DNA of 41,993 nt from CAYFPS01 sp964345075 (GTDB taxonomy: Bacteria; CAIWAD01), in NCBI GenBank assembly GCA_964345075.1, contig CAYFPS010000022.1:1-41993 (forward strand), read 5' to 3'. Shown one piece after another: positions 33,474-41,733 of this stretch. How positions within the stretch are numbered: position 1 is the first letter of the stretch; each line of letters begins with the position of its first letter. The notes below the pieces were generated by a model. The model saw nothing but the letters and a program-made list of their open reading frames with translations, was not told the origin of the DNA and searched no databases. The position numbers were made by a program, and so were the translations under genes.

Positions 33474-35720
33474 TCATGGTGTCAAAGGTTCCAGCAGAAC
33501 GGCGCTGCGTGGCCCGATCCTCACCTTTCGGCCAGCAGAGTTCAGCTCCACATCACCGCTGACCAGCATCAGGCGCGCCTTCCAGGGCAGCACAACTTCC
33601 TGCGTGCCTTCGCTTGCCGAATGGAACAGCCCCATCATGCTGCCGTCTTCCAGCGTCCAGCGCAGCCAGCCTTCTTCGCTCTCCACTTTCCGCCTGGCGT
33701 CCGCAAGTTCCGGATGCAAACGGCGCAGGGCGATGGCCTGCTGATAGAGCTTAAGCAGCCGGGCGTTCTGCTGTAGCAGTCGCCAGTCGATCCAGTTGGT
33801 GGCTGTGTCCTTTTCATAGGAGTTGTGATCGACTCGGCCCACATGCTGATCGTGCTTGCTGCCCGTCGTGATCACCTTGCCGCGGGCCAGCTCCTGGCCG
33901 GAGTGAATCATGGGAATACCGCCGCTTGTCAAAAGATGAAGGGCGGCAATGCCGTGCACGCGCAGTTCGTCTTCCGTCAGCGATTGCCAGGCCAGCGGAT
34001 CGTCGATTCGGCTTTCGTCCGTAGCACGACCCAGCGCAATCCGCACCCAGTCGCCCAGGCAGTGGTCGTCATGGGCGGCGATGTAATTCACGCTCTGCAG
34101 TGGATCACGGTTGATCGCGCCGGGAAAGACGGCATTGCCATGCAGGCCCAGCGCCATCCTGAGCGAGCCACTTTCAGGGTGGCGCTCGCCAAAGAGGAAG
34201 CCCTTTGCCTCGGAAGGATGGCGACCGCGCATGTCCACACGGTAGACATCGTTCCACCAGCTCCAGCCCAGCTGGGCAAAACGCGGCGGGTCGTAGCCGC
34301 CTCCGCCCCAGGGTTCGGCCGTCAGGAATACACCACGGGAATGGCAGTAGCTGCGCACGGCGCCCAGCGTTTCGGAATCGATCATGGCACCCAGGTCGAA
34401 GCGAAAGCCATCGATGTGATACTCTTCAACGAAATGCCGAATGCTGTCCAGGATCAGCCGGCGTGCCATCGGCCGGGCCGTGTTCATGTCGTTACCACAG
34501 CCGCTGGCGCTGGTGTAATTGCCCTGATCATCCAGATGAAACCAGTATGCAGGATCGAGCGCCTTCAGCGGGTTGTTGTCATACTGTGATACATGGTTGT
34601 AGACAACATCCATCATCACCGCGATGCCGGCCTGATGACAGGCGTCCACCAGCTGCTTGAATTCCTTTGCCTGTCGGCCATCCAGCCCCGACCAGTCGCC
34701 TCTCTGATGACTCTGCCCGCTGGCGTACCACGACTCGGGAGCCAGAAAGTAGCTGGTCATGTAGCCCCAGTGATTGCGCTCCCAGGCATTCCATGTGTTG
34801 TGAATGCCCAGCTCGGGGCGATCGTAGTCGATCTCGATGTTGCCGAAGTCCTGCACGGGCAGGAACTCGACAGCCGTGATACCCAGCTGCTTCAGATGCG
34901 CCAGTCCGCCGTTTTCCGCATCGATGAAAGCCCTGTAGCTGCCGGCATCCTGTGATACACCGGCGGCCTCGCCTGCAGTCATGTCGCGCATATGGGCTTC
35001 GTAGATGATCAGATCCTTGAAGGCCGGTGGGCGCCAATCCATGCTGGCCCAGTCGTGACTTTCATCCACAATCAACGAGCGAGCCTGATGGACATAGGTG
35101 TTCTGACTGGCCACTGCCGTGGACCAGGGATCAGCGAATTCGCGATTGTGATCGGTCCAGCCAGTTGCGCCGTGGGGCCCTTCAATCGACCAGGTCCAGG
35201 CCGCAATGCCCTCAAGGGATTCGGGCGCTGCTTCCCAGGTTCCGCTTCCAGTCCGCGTGGCTTCAAGCGACCAAAGCGGCGCATCATCGTCGGGCCGGGC
35301 GTAGAGATTCAATTTGACGCTGCGGGCGCGGGGCTGAAAAAGCCTGAACAGCTCTTCGCCCTGCTGTGATACATGGCCCATGCGTTCATAATCGATGAAG
35401 TGGTCAAGCACTTCTGCCGGAATCAGCGGCAGGCGGCTGCCATCTTCCAGAACAACAATATGCTGGCGCTTCAATTCAAGTTCGCGTGAAGCGTGATACA
35501 AAAGATAGCTGCTGCCATCTTCCGCAAAGAGGCGATCTCCCTTTCGCAGGTTGAGCCTCAGCGTATCGGCCTCGGGCGACCAGGAAAGAAGCTGGGCAGG
35601 AATTGCATCATCACTGGAAAGCCTGATTGTATCGAAGCCGACCCAGTCGGCACGCAAGGCCATGGCTGCCTGTGAAGCAATCAGCAGTGTCAGCAGTGAA
35701 AACAGGCTTTTCGTCTTCAT
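33474..35720 (-). CDS. Secreted GH13 pullulanase/isoamylase-like enzyme
   Basis: A 748-residue exported alpha-glucan hydrolase. It starts with a signal peptide (MKTKSLFSLLTLLIASQAAMA). An N-terminal CBM48-like beta-sandwich (VKLNLYARPDDDAPLWSLE) precedes the GH13 barrel: DVVYNHVSQ, GFRFDLGAMI (nucleophile Asp442), LTAEPWG (acid Glu469) and AAHDDHC (Asp551). The general order resembles type-I pullulanase and debranching enzymes, but the exact specificity is inferred. There is no T9SS domain, so it may stay in the periplasm and cut branches of imported oligosaccharides. The ATG overlaps the stop of the amylase gene by one base (TGATG). It carries four GTGATACA octamers. Confidence 0.9.
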   Translation of the reverse strand: MKTKSLFSLLTLLIASQAAMALRADWVGFDTIRLSSDDAIPAQLLSWSPEADTLRLNLRKGDRLFAEDGSSYLLYHASRELELKRQHIVVLEDGSRLPLIPAEVLDHFIDYERMGHVSQQGEELFRLFQPRARSVKLNLYARPDDDAPLWSLEATRTGSGTWEAAPESLEGIAAWTWSIEGPHGATGWTDHNREFADPWSTAVASQNTYVHQARSLIVDESHDWASMDWRPPAFKDLIIYEAHMRDMTAGEAAGVSQDAGSYRAFIDAENGGLAHLKQLGITAVEFLPVQDFGNIEIDYDRPELGIHNTWNAWERNHWGYMTSYFLAPESWYASGQSHQRGDWSGLDGRQAKEFKQLVDACHQAGIAVMMDVVYNHVSQYDNNPLKALDPAYWFHLDDQGNYTSASGCGNDMNTARPMARRLILDSIRHFVEEYHIDGFRFDLGAMIDSETLGAVRSYCHSRGVFLTAEPWGGGGYDPPRFAQLGWSWWNDVYRVDMRGRHPSEAKGFLFGERHPESGSLRMALGLHGNAVFPGAINRDPLQSVNYIAAHDDHCLGDWVRIALGRATDESRIDDPLAWQSLTEDELRVHGIAALHLLTSGGIPMIHSGQELARGKVITTGSKHDQHVGRVDHNSYEKDTATNWIDWRLLQQNARLLKLYQQAIALRRLHPELADARRKVESEEGWLRWTLEDGSMMGLFHSASEGTQEVVLPWKARLMLVSGDVELNSAGRKVRIGPRSAVLLEPLTP

Positions 35721-38700
35721 CAGCGCACCAGCAGGGCTTTGCGAATACTGACCTTGCCAGCCTGCTCGGCGCGAATCAGGTAGAGCCCACTGGCCCTGGC
35801 AGCGCCATTCCACGAGAGGCGATGGTTTCCAGCGGCGAGCATGCCGGACTGTATCACATCCACCTCCTGCCCCAGCATATTGTAAACGGCAACCTTTGTA
35901 TCACCGGCCACGGGCAGACTGAGCTCCACATTCAATACTGGATTGAATGGATTGGGCCAGGGTTCGGATAGTTGAAAGTCCAGCGGCCTGGAGACCGCAC
36001 CCCCTTCGACACCGACCTCCGCCACTTCGTCTGCCAGCAGGAACCAGCGCGGCTCCCATGCGCCGAAGTCCAGCTCCAGTGTTTCCGGAACACCGTCGGC
36101 GAATTCGATGACGTCACCGGTGAAGAGATCGGTCATGTACCAGACACCTTGCTCCATGCCCCACTCGGCGGGGCTAAGGTTCAGTGTGGGACTCAGCTGA
36201 TTGCCACTAAGGTTGAAGGCGGCCAGAGCCAGCCCCTGATTGCCCGGCAGCTCGTGTCCGCGGGTGAAGGCATAAATCTGGCTGGGAATGGAGGACGTAA
36301 CCTGCTCCATACGCTGCGTGCGGAAGTGTTCGTGACGACTTCTTGTCTCACAAAGAAGCTGATAATAGCTGCGCAGGTTGTCCGGATCGCTCCAGTTGAT
36401 CAGCCCGCGCGGGCTGGTCTCACCCACTTCCTGACCGGCATAGATCAGCGGTACACCGGGAACGGCAAATAGCAGTCCGGCAGCGCAGCGTGTGACTTCC
36501 AGCCCGTGATCGGCGATGTAGCGGTTCTCATCATGGTTCTCGAGGAAGCGGAAGGGCAGGGCATTGTCCGGATACCAGAAGCCGAAATTGCTCAGGCGAT
36601 CCTGCAGGGTTGAGGGAGCAACGGTTTCGAAGTTGCCGAAGGCCTGCCAGAAGAGATCCCAATCGTAGGCCAGATTGAAGCGATTGTCAAAGATCGAGAA
36701 ATCGTTGGCTCCGGCCTCGGCCAGAAGGAAGAGGTCCGGACGCTTGGCGCGAATGGCCTTGCGCCAGTCGTTCCAGTACTGGGCGTCACGCTCCATCGGG
36801 CCCCAGGCGACATCACAGCGGAAACCGTCCACACCGACATCTTCAACCCAGTACTTGCACATGGTATTGATGCGCCACTTGAGATCGGCGTTGCTCACGT
36901 TGAAATTGGGCAGGCTGTACCAGTCGTAGTAATACTGATGAGTCCCGTCCGGATTGAACATGTAGTGGCTGTAATAGGGACTGTCCGAGCCCGCAGACAG
37001 GGCCTGGATCATCCAGGGATGGTCGATCGAGCTGTGATTCAACACGGCATCCATCACAACACGCAGCCCGCGGTCGTGGGCCTGGTTCACAAGGTTCTGA
37101 AAGTCTTCGAGCGTTCCGTAATCGGCTTCGATGGCGTAGTAATCGCTGATGGCGTAGCCATGATCGCTGGGGCCTTCGTTGATGGGCATGAACCAGATGG
37201 TGTTGACACCCAGATCCGCGATTTCGTCCAGCCTGCTGGTGATATCATTCAGCGTGCGACCGGCGTCGAAACTGCGCACATAGATTTCGTAGACGATGGC
37301 ATCACGCACCCAGGTCGGGTAGCCGTCGGAAGACACGGGCAAAAGCAGTCCATGCTCGACTTCGAACATGCAGAGCGCTTCGCCCACATTACCGGCGGCA
37401 TCTTCAACCACATGACGCACCCAGTACTCGCCGTCTGTGCTCGGATAGTCAGCCAAAAGGGCAATGATCTGGTCACTGTTCTGGATGGTAATCGCCTCCG
37501 GATTCTCCGGTAGCGGCTCCCAGTAGCGTGATACAATGTCACCGTCGATGTCCACGGTTGATGTGCCGTAAAAGCGTAGGCCATCTTCCTGCTCGAGCAT
37601 GGAAATCCCCGGCTGCGGCGCGTGGTCGCGCACCCAGGTGAACTCCATGGTGGCGCTGCTGCCCCAGAAGCCTTCACCATCGACGGCCCAGGCCTGGAAG
37701 GTGTTGAGGCCTTCCTGCAGCTGCAGCGATGTGGACCATTCGCCATCCGTGATCGCCAGTGTCAGTGTATCACTGCCACCGGTCCAGTCACGCACCAGCT
37801 TGAGATCACCCACGGCATTGGCAGTAACTTCGCCGCGCACGGTCCTGGCAGACATTACCGTCTCGCCACCCAGCGTCAGAATGCGGACAACCGGACCGGG
37901 AGCCGCCATATTGGGGCCGACCTCTTCCGGTGTTACAGGCAGGAATCCGCGGCCAGCACCATCCAGCCGCGGCATGCGGCTTAAGTCGGCATTGCCCAGC
38001 AGACGATTTTCCAGCTCGTGCGGATAGACAAAAGCCACATCCAGCACATCACAGTCCCAGGATTCTGTCAGAGCGCCGTTGGCCGGACCCAGCTCTGTCA
38101 CACGGCCATCAATCGGGGCAAGACCCGTGATCTGCGCCCAGCAGGCGATGTACCAGGCTTCCTGCCAGCTGCCCAGCCTGTTTTCCAGCTGATCCATCGG
38201 TAGATTGGCCACAAGGAAGCTGCGCGCCCCTTCGCTTTCGGTCCAGACATTCAGTGCAGGTCCTACGCTCAGCGGGTTGTGACCGTAGAGCAAATGGTTG
38301 TCGACCTCCTCATCCATGTAGCTGCTGTTCGGATTGATCAGGCCCATGGCGATACCGTTCTCGGCCCAGTCGGGAGTGGCCAGCTCGTCGCGATACAGGT
38401 CTTCCCCGGCCTGTGCATCCAGCCCGGGCATCAGCACCAGCTGAATGCGGCTATAGTCGTGTGACATGCCACGCTCGATGCGGATACGCATTGTATCACC
38501 GCCGGCAGCCTCCAGCAGCTGCACGCTGCGCAGGTCGGCATAGCCATCAAAGGGCGTTGTATACGAGTAGCTGCCCGGTCCGTCATCGTCCATGGCGGGA
38601 TCCGTGCGCAGCCAGCCTTCGCCCTCACTTGAGCCACTCCAGTTGAAGGTGCCTGTATCACCGTCCACATCGGCGATGGACAGCTCAAGCCAGTAAGCGC

Positions 38701-39964
38701 TGCCTGTATCCGCAAAGGGAACAGTAACGCGAACGGAGTCGCCATCGAAACTGTGCGTAGCGGAGCTTCCATTCAGCAGGACCTCCAGCGAGGCCTCATT
38801 CAGGGCTTCCCCACCGTCCGGTTGTATCACAGCAATGGCGATTTCCGTTTCCTCGCCTTCCGCGAAGTGTGATCCAGCAGGTGGCCAGGCACCCGTAAAG
38901 CGTGGCGCGGCCGAGGGAATCAGATCCAGCATGGAATTGTTGTTGTCATCGGGATTCTGGCGGGGATTGTCGGGATCGGCCGTCCAGTTGTTGCCGTTGA
39001 CGACGAACTTGTACTGGTAGCTGCCTTCAGCAAGCACCAGCTCGGTTGTCCAGACGCCTTCAGGTCCCTCCACCAGTGGGTTGGCTGTCATGTTCCAGCC
39101 GTTCAGTGTTCCTGCCAGCGTCACCTGTGTGACAGGACGGGGACCGGCAAAAAAGCTGGAACGGGAATCGAAGATAAAGCGATGCCAGACATCGGCGAAT
39201 ACCGGTGGCTCGCCCACGAAGAGGTTCCAGTTGCCACCATCGTTGTTATCCCATGTATCACCGTTGGTGAAAACCCAGTGAAAGGAATCAACACCATCAA
39301 TCGCTTCAATCTGCAGGCTCCAGATGCCATCACCCATATCAACCATGGGCGACTGCACGGCCAGACCATCAGACCAGGGAACGGTGCCGTCTGGCCAGAT
39401 CGACGAAGGCGGCTGCGTCCAGGAACCCGCTCCAGAGTCGTTGATACCCCAGTGCATGCGGACTTCAGTGGGCACCGAGCCCACATTGGAGTTGTAATAC
39501 ACGGTGAGCAGATCGCCTGTTTCCGGCTCCTCCGGCGACCACCAGCAGTCCACATCATCAGCCATGTAGCTGACAATCCAGTTGTTGCCGGAGTTGTTGT
39601 CCCAGTTGCCGGTTCCGTCGGTGAAAACGAAAGCGATCTCTTCCATCTCCACGATGGACTGGAGGGTGATCGACCATGTATCACCGTCGTCGTTCAGCGG
39701 CGACTGCAGGGCAAAGCCATCGGGACTGTTGCTGCCCGCTGGCCAGTTAGCCTCCGCAGGCAAGGACCAGTCTCCGGTAGCCGGATCGTGCAGGGCCCAG
39801 TGCAGAATCACACTGGCTGGCGAATCCGGCAGAGTTCCCTCAATCGGATTGTAATGGATGGTCAGATCCTGCCCCAGCAGCGGCTGTGCGGGATCCAGAA
39901 CGACGCTTTGGGCGAAGGCCCCGCTTGCCATAAGGGCAAACAGAAGCAGGGAATGACTTTGCAT
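35720..39964 (-). CDS. Multidomain secreted alpha-amylase with T9SS C-terminal domain
   Basis: A 1414-residue surface enzyme. Signal peptide: MQSHSLLLFALMASGAFAQ. Two CBM25-like modules follow (each with an N-terminal IHYNP/VYYNS strand and FVFTDGTGNWDNN or FVFTNGDTWDNN). Next is a CBM48-like module (VTLAGTLNGWNMTANP...YQYKFVVNGNNW), then Ig-like and glucodextranase-C-like regions to about residue 890. The GH13 barrel (about 905-1310) has DAVLNH, GFRCDVAWG (nucleophile Asp1051), LLAEAG (acid Glu1083) and LENHDENR (Asp1145). The end, EPWPNPFNPVLNVEL...RKALLVR, is a type A T9SS domain. It cuts internal alpha-1,4 bonds of starch at the surface. It is first in the operon. The ATG at 39964 opens the signal peptide; an open frame upstream lacks one. 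Nine GTGATACA octamers lie inside. Confidence 0.94.
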   Translation of the reverse strand: MQSHSLLLFALMASGAFAQSVVLDPAQPLLGQDLTIHYNPIEGTLPDSPASVILHWALHDPATGDWSLPAEANWPAGSNSPDGFALQSPLNDDGDTWSITLQSIVEMEEIAFVFTDGTGNWDNNSGNNWIVSYMADDVDCWWSPEEPETGDLLTVYYNSNVGSVPTEVRMHWGINDSGAGSWTQPPSSIWPDGTVPWSDGLAVQSPMVDMGDGIWSLQIEAIDGVDSFHWVFTNGDTWDNNDGGNWNLFVGEPPVFADVWHRFIFDSRSSFFAGPRPVTQVTLAGTLNGWNMTANPLVEGPEGVWTTELVLAEGSYQYKFVVNGNNWTADPDNPRQNPDDNNNSMLDLIPSAAPRFTGAWPPAGSHFAEGEETEIAIAVIQPDGGEALNEASLEVLLNGSSATHSFDGDSVRVTVPFADTGSAYWLELSIADVDGDTGTFNWSGSSEGEGWLRTDPAMDDDGPGSYSYTTPFDGYADLRSVQLLEAAGGDTMRIRIERGMSHDYSRIQLVLMPGLDAQAGEDLYRDELATPDWAENGIAMGLINPNSSYMDEEVDNHLLYGHNPLSVGPALNVWTESEGARSFLVANLPMDQLENRLGSWQEAWYIACWAQITGLAPIDGRVTELGPANGALTESWDCDVLDVAFVYPHELENRLLGNADLSRMPRLDGAGRGFLPVTPEEVGPNMAAPGPVVRILTLGGETVMSARTVRGEVTANAVGDLKLVRDWTGGSDTLTLAITDGEWSTSLQLQEGLNTFQAWAVDGEGFWGSSATMEFTWVRDHAPQPGISMLEQEDGLRFYGTSTVDIDGDIVSRYWEPLPENPEAITIQNSDQIIALLADYPSTDGEYWVRHVVEDAAGNVGEALCMFEVEHGLLLPVSSDGYPTWVRDAIVYEIYVRSFDAGRTLNDITSRLDEIADLGVNTIWFMPINEGPSDHGYAISDYYAIEADYGTLEDFQNLVNQAHDRGLRVVMDAVLNHSSIDHPWMIQALSAGSDSPYYSHYMFNPDGTHQYYYDWYSLPNFNVSNADLKWRINTMCKYWVEDVGVDGFRCDVAWGPMERDAQYWNDWRKAIRAKRPDLFLLAEAGANDFSIFDNRFNLAYDWDLFWQAFGNFETVAPSTLQDRLSNFGFWYPDNALPFRFLENHDENRYIADHGLEVTRCAAGLLFAVPGVPLIYAGQEVGETSPRGLINWSDPDNLRSYYQLLCETRSRHEHFRTQRMEQVTSSIPSQIYAFTRGHELPGNQGLALAAFNLSGNQLSPTLNLSPAEWGMEQGVWYMTDLFTGDVIEFADGVPETLELDFGAWEPRWFLLADEVAEVGVEGGAVSRPLDFQLSEPWPNPFNPVLNVELSLPVAGDTKVAVYNMLGQEVDVIQSGMLAAGNHRLSWNGAARASGLYLIRAEQAGKVSIRKALLVR

Positions 39965-40093
39965 GATGGTTCCAGGCTGTGATAAACAGTCCCCAATGTA
40001 CAAAAAGCCTGCGACTCACTGTCATGAGAATCACACAGCCCTAAATCATTGAACAGCATAGCCATTCTAAAATAGTAGACTGAATCATCATTC

Positions 40094-40124
40094 ATTATAG
40101 TGCTTTTTGATAGTTCAGATGCAA
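40094..40124 (-). promoter_or_regulatory. Candidate promoter of the starch operon
   Basis: On the minus strand TTGCAT (40124-40119) and a perfect TATAAT (40099-40094) are 19 bases apart, within an AT-rich 257-bp spacer. The spacer length is longer than ideal. A transcript would carry a leader of about 130 bases before the amylase ATG. Confidence 0.4.
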
Positions 40125-40153
40125 TAGCAGCAACAGGTAGAAAAGGGCAAAAG

Positions 40154-40182
40154 GAAAGGGCCCGCTGTTGGCAGGCCCTTTC
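40154..40182 (-). terminator. Terminator after superoxide dismutase
   Basis: GAAAGGGCC (40154-40162) pairs with GGCCCTTTC (40174-40182) around an 11-base loop. On the minus strand it is followed by CCTTTTGCCCTTTT. It ends the bacilliredoxin-SOD unit 40 bases past the SOD stop. Confidence 0.7.
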
Positions 40183-40221
40183 TCACCAATTGGCCCACTT
40201 GCGCAGACCGAAGGACAGGAG

Positions 40222-40827
40222 TCAGATGGCGGCGAAACGTCGGGAGACTTCTTCCCAGTTGATGGCGTTCCACCAGTTTTCGATGTACTCAGGACGACGG
40301 TTCTGGTAGTGCAGATAGTAGGCATGCTCCCAGACATCCAGTCCCAGGATGGGCGTACCGCTAGCATCCATCAAGGGATTGTCCTGATTGGGCGTGCTGC
40401 TCACCTTCAGCTCACCATCCTTGACCAGTAGCCAGGCCCAGCCGCTGCCGAAACGCGTGGCTGCAGCAGTGGAAAAGGTCTGCTTGAAGGCATCAAAGCT
40501 GCTGAAGGCCTTGCTGATGGCTGCATCCAGCTCGGAACTGCGCGAGGCACCCCCGCCCTTCATCACATTCCAGAAGAGCGTGTGATTGAAGTGACCACCA
40601 CCGTTGTTGCGAATGGCCGTGCGCTGGGCCTCGGGCAGGTCGCCCAGATTGGCCAGCAGGCTTTCCAGCTTCTGATCGCCAAAGGAACCGCCAGCAGCCT
40701 CAAGGGCCTTGTTCAGGTTGGCCACATAGGCAGCGTGATGCTTGCCGTGATGGATCTCCATCGTGCGGCCATCGATGTAGGGCTCAAGGGCATTGAAGTC
40801 ATAGGGCAGATCGGGCAGTGCGTGCAT
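40222..40827 (-). CDS. sodA: Superoxide dismutase (Mn/Fe family)
   Basis: A 201-residue cytoplasmic enzyme that disproportionates superoxide. The four metal ligands are His26 (MEIHHGKHH), His82 (GGHFNHTLFW), Asp164 and His168 (LDVWEHAYYLHY). Gly at position 77 together with Gln148 in NQDNPL points to the manganese type, though cambialistic members cannot be excluded. No signal peptide is present. It follows the bacilliredoxin gene by 14 bases and probably shares its transcript. Confidence 0.94.
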   Translation of the reverse strand: MHALPDLPYDFNALEPYIDGRTMEIHHGKHHAAYVANLNKALEAAGGSFGDQKLESLLANLGDLPEAQRTAIRNNGGGHFNHTLFWNVMKGGGASRSSELDAAISKAFSSFDAFKQTFSTAAATRFGSGWAWLLVKDGELKVSSTPNQDNPLMDASGTPILGLDVWEHAYYLHYQNRRPEYIENWWNAINWEEVSRRFAAI

Positions 40828-40841
40828 GTTCGTGTCCTTCC

Positions 40842-41348
40842 TTAGAGGCTGCAGCCGCAGGTCGCGGTAAAGCCGAGTTGATCAAAGCGATCGGGTGAAA
40901 TGCTGGGGCCAGTAGCCGTGCAATGCTGTTCGAAGGCTCCAACGGTGCTGGTGGCAACATCCGTGGCGCTGGAGCGCTCAATCTCGTGACGCTGCAGTGT
41001 CCAGATTACCTCGCCGTCCTTCATCAGGGCAAAGAAGGGGCTGGAGGGCGGAATCGGACCCATGTGTTCGCGCAGGCGGGCGACAGCGCTCTTCTCCATG
41101 CCGGCAAAAACCGTGTAGAGCTGATCCGGTATGCGGATATGCTGCAAGGCCAGCGCCACACCCGGACGGGCACTGCCGGCACTGCAGCCGCAAACGCTGT
41201 TGATCACGAAAAGGCTGGTGCCGGACTGCTTGACCGCCTCATCAACCTGGGCGACATCCAGCAGCTCCTTGAAGCCGACAGCCGTCAATTCATCACGCAT
41301 CGGGGCGACTGCCGCCGGCGGATAGTTGGGAATATCGGTGTGCGTCAT
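40842..41348 (-). CDS. Bacilliredoxin (BrxA/BrxB family)
   Basis: A 168-residue thioredoxin-fold protein of the former UPF0403 family. It removes bacillithiol from oxidised protein thiols. The active site is CGC in NSVCGCSAGSARPGV, followed by HEIER in the C-terminal half. A second CGC lies four residues from the C-terminus (TATCGCSL), a possible resolving pair. The ATG at 41348 has AGGT five bases upstream; an in-frame ATG 24 bases earlier lies within the inverted repeat region and lacks a site. It leads an oxidative-stress pair with SOD. It is unrelated to the BREX phage-defence protein of the same name. Confidence 0.92.
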   Translation of the reverse strand: MTHTDIPNYPPAAVAPMRDELTAVGFKELLDVAQVDEAVKQSGTSLFVINSVCGCSAGSARPGVALALQHIRIPDQLYTVFAGMEKSAVARLREHMGPIPPSSPFFALMKDGEVIWTLQRHEIERSSATDVATSTVGAFEQHCTATGPSISPDRFDQLGFTATCGCSL

Positions 41349-41362
41349 CTTCGACCTGTGAT

Positions 41363-41382
41363 TTAGAACCATTTTGGTCTAA
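41363..41382. promoter_or_regulatory. Imperfect inverted repeat at the bacilliredoxin transcription start
   Basis: TTAG-A-ACC (41363-41370) and GGT-CTAA (41376-41382) pair with one bulged base around ATTTT. It lies immediately downstream of the -10 element, where a repressor could block initiation. I cannot assign a regulator. Confidence 0.35.
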
Positions 41383-41409
41383 TATATGCGCTGAAGAGCA
41401 ATCGCGCAA
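41381..41409 (-). promoter_or_regulatory. Candidate sigma-70-like promoter of bacilliredoxin-SOD
   Basis: On the minus strand TTGCGC (41409-41404) and TATATT (41386-41381) are separated by exactly 17 bases. The start codon lies 33 bases past the -10. Confidence 0.5.
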
Positions 41410-41491
41410 GGGTTAGCTTGTATTGTTTGGGGTGGCGAAGTTGGATGCGCGAGGGGTCAGTTCCCGCTTTCGCGGGGATGACGGGCGTTAG

Positions 41492-41601
41492 GCGTTAGCC
41501 TGAAGAAGTTTCCAGTTACCAGTAGCCAGTGGCCAGCCAGAGGTGCAGGCGTTAGCCTGAAGAAGTTTCCAGTGACCAGTTGCCAGTGGCCAGCCAGAGG
41601 T
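41492..41601 (+). repeat. Two 53-bp direct repeats built from CCAG heptamers
   Basis: Units at 41492-41544 and 41549-41601 begin GCGTTAGCCTGAAGAAG and continue as four NNNCCAG heptamers (for example TTTCCAG, TTACCAG, TAGCCAG, TGGCCAG). They differ at three or four bases, mostly in the variable NNN positions. Confidence 0.9.
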
Positions 41602-41607
41602 CAGCAG

Positions 41608-41660
41608 CCAGTGGGGCAGTTGTCGACGCAGTCGGCAAATGGCCCCTGGCATAGTGCCGA
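41608..41660 (+). repeat. 109-bp structured repeat, copy 4 (truncated)
   Basis: Only the first 53 bp or so match. The sequence diverges just after the first half of the short hairpin (ATAGTGCCGATGG), so neither hairpin is complete. Confidence 0.85.
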
Positions 41661-41733
41661 TGGATTTATGGTTGCACTGTAAGGTTGATTTGACACGGCA
41701 GGGACAATGGTGGCGTGAATAGCTTTGTGGTGC

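Larger units (their letters stand above)
243..39684. repeat. Dispersed octamer GTGATACA, 35 sites
   Basis: Hand count on both strands. Plus-strand GTGATACA starts at 243, 2251, 6483, 6610, 10215, 15241, 19535, 25206, 25546, 30897, 34586, 34952, 35366, 35493 and 37528. Minus-strand sites (seen as TGTATCAC) start at 420, 4304, 4996, 7910, 9138, 11581, 13062, 22286, 22969, 28267, 28879, 32775, 35850, 35897, 37766, 38492, 38654, 38823, 39254 and 39677. An octamer is expected about 1.3 times in 42 kb on two strands with equal base frequencies. Nearly all sites are inside genes. Flanking bases are not conserved apart from a lack of A just before the motif. Confidence 0.9.

Noticed and set aside
636..38565. 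GTATAC palindrome as a second over-represented word
   Set aside because: About 11 sites were seen by eye, close to what base composition predicts for a 6-mer in 42 kb.
40842..41348. BREX defence gene brxA or brxB
   Set aside because: The CGC thioredoxin-fold protein is a bacilliredoxin; the BREX proteins of the same name are unrelated, and no BREX genes are nearby.
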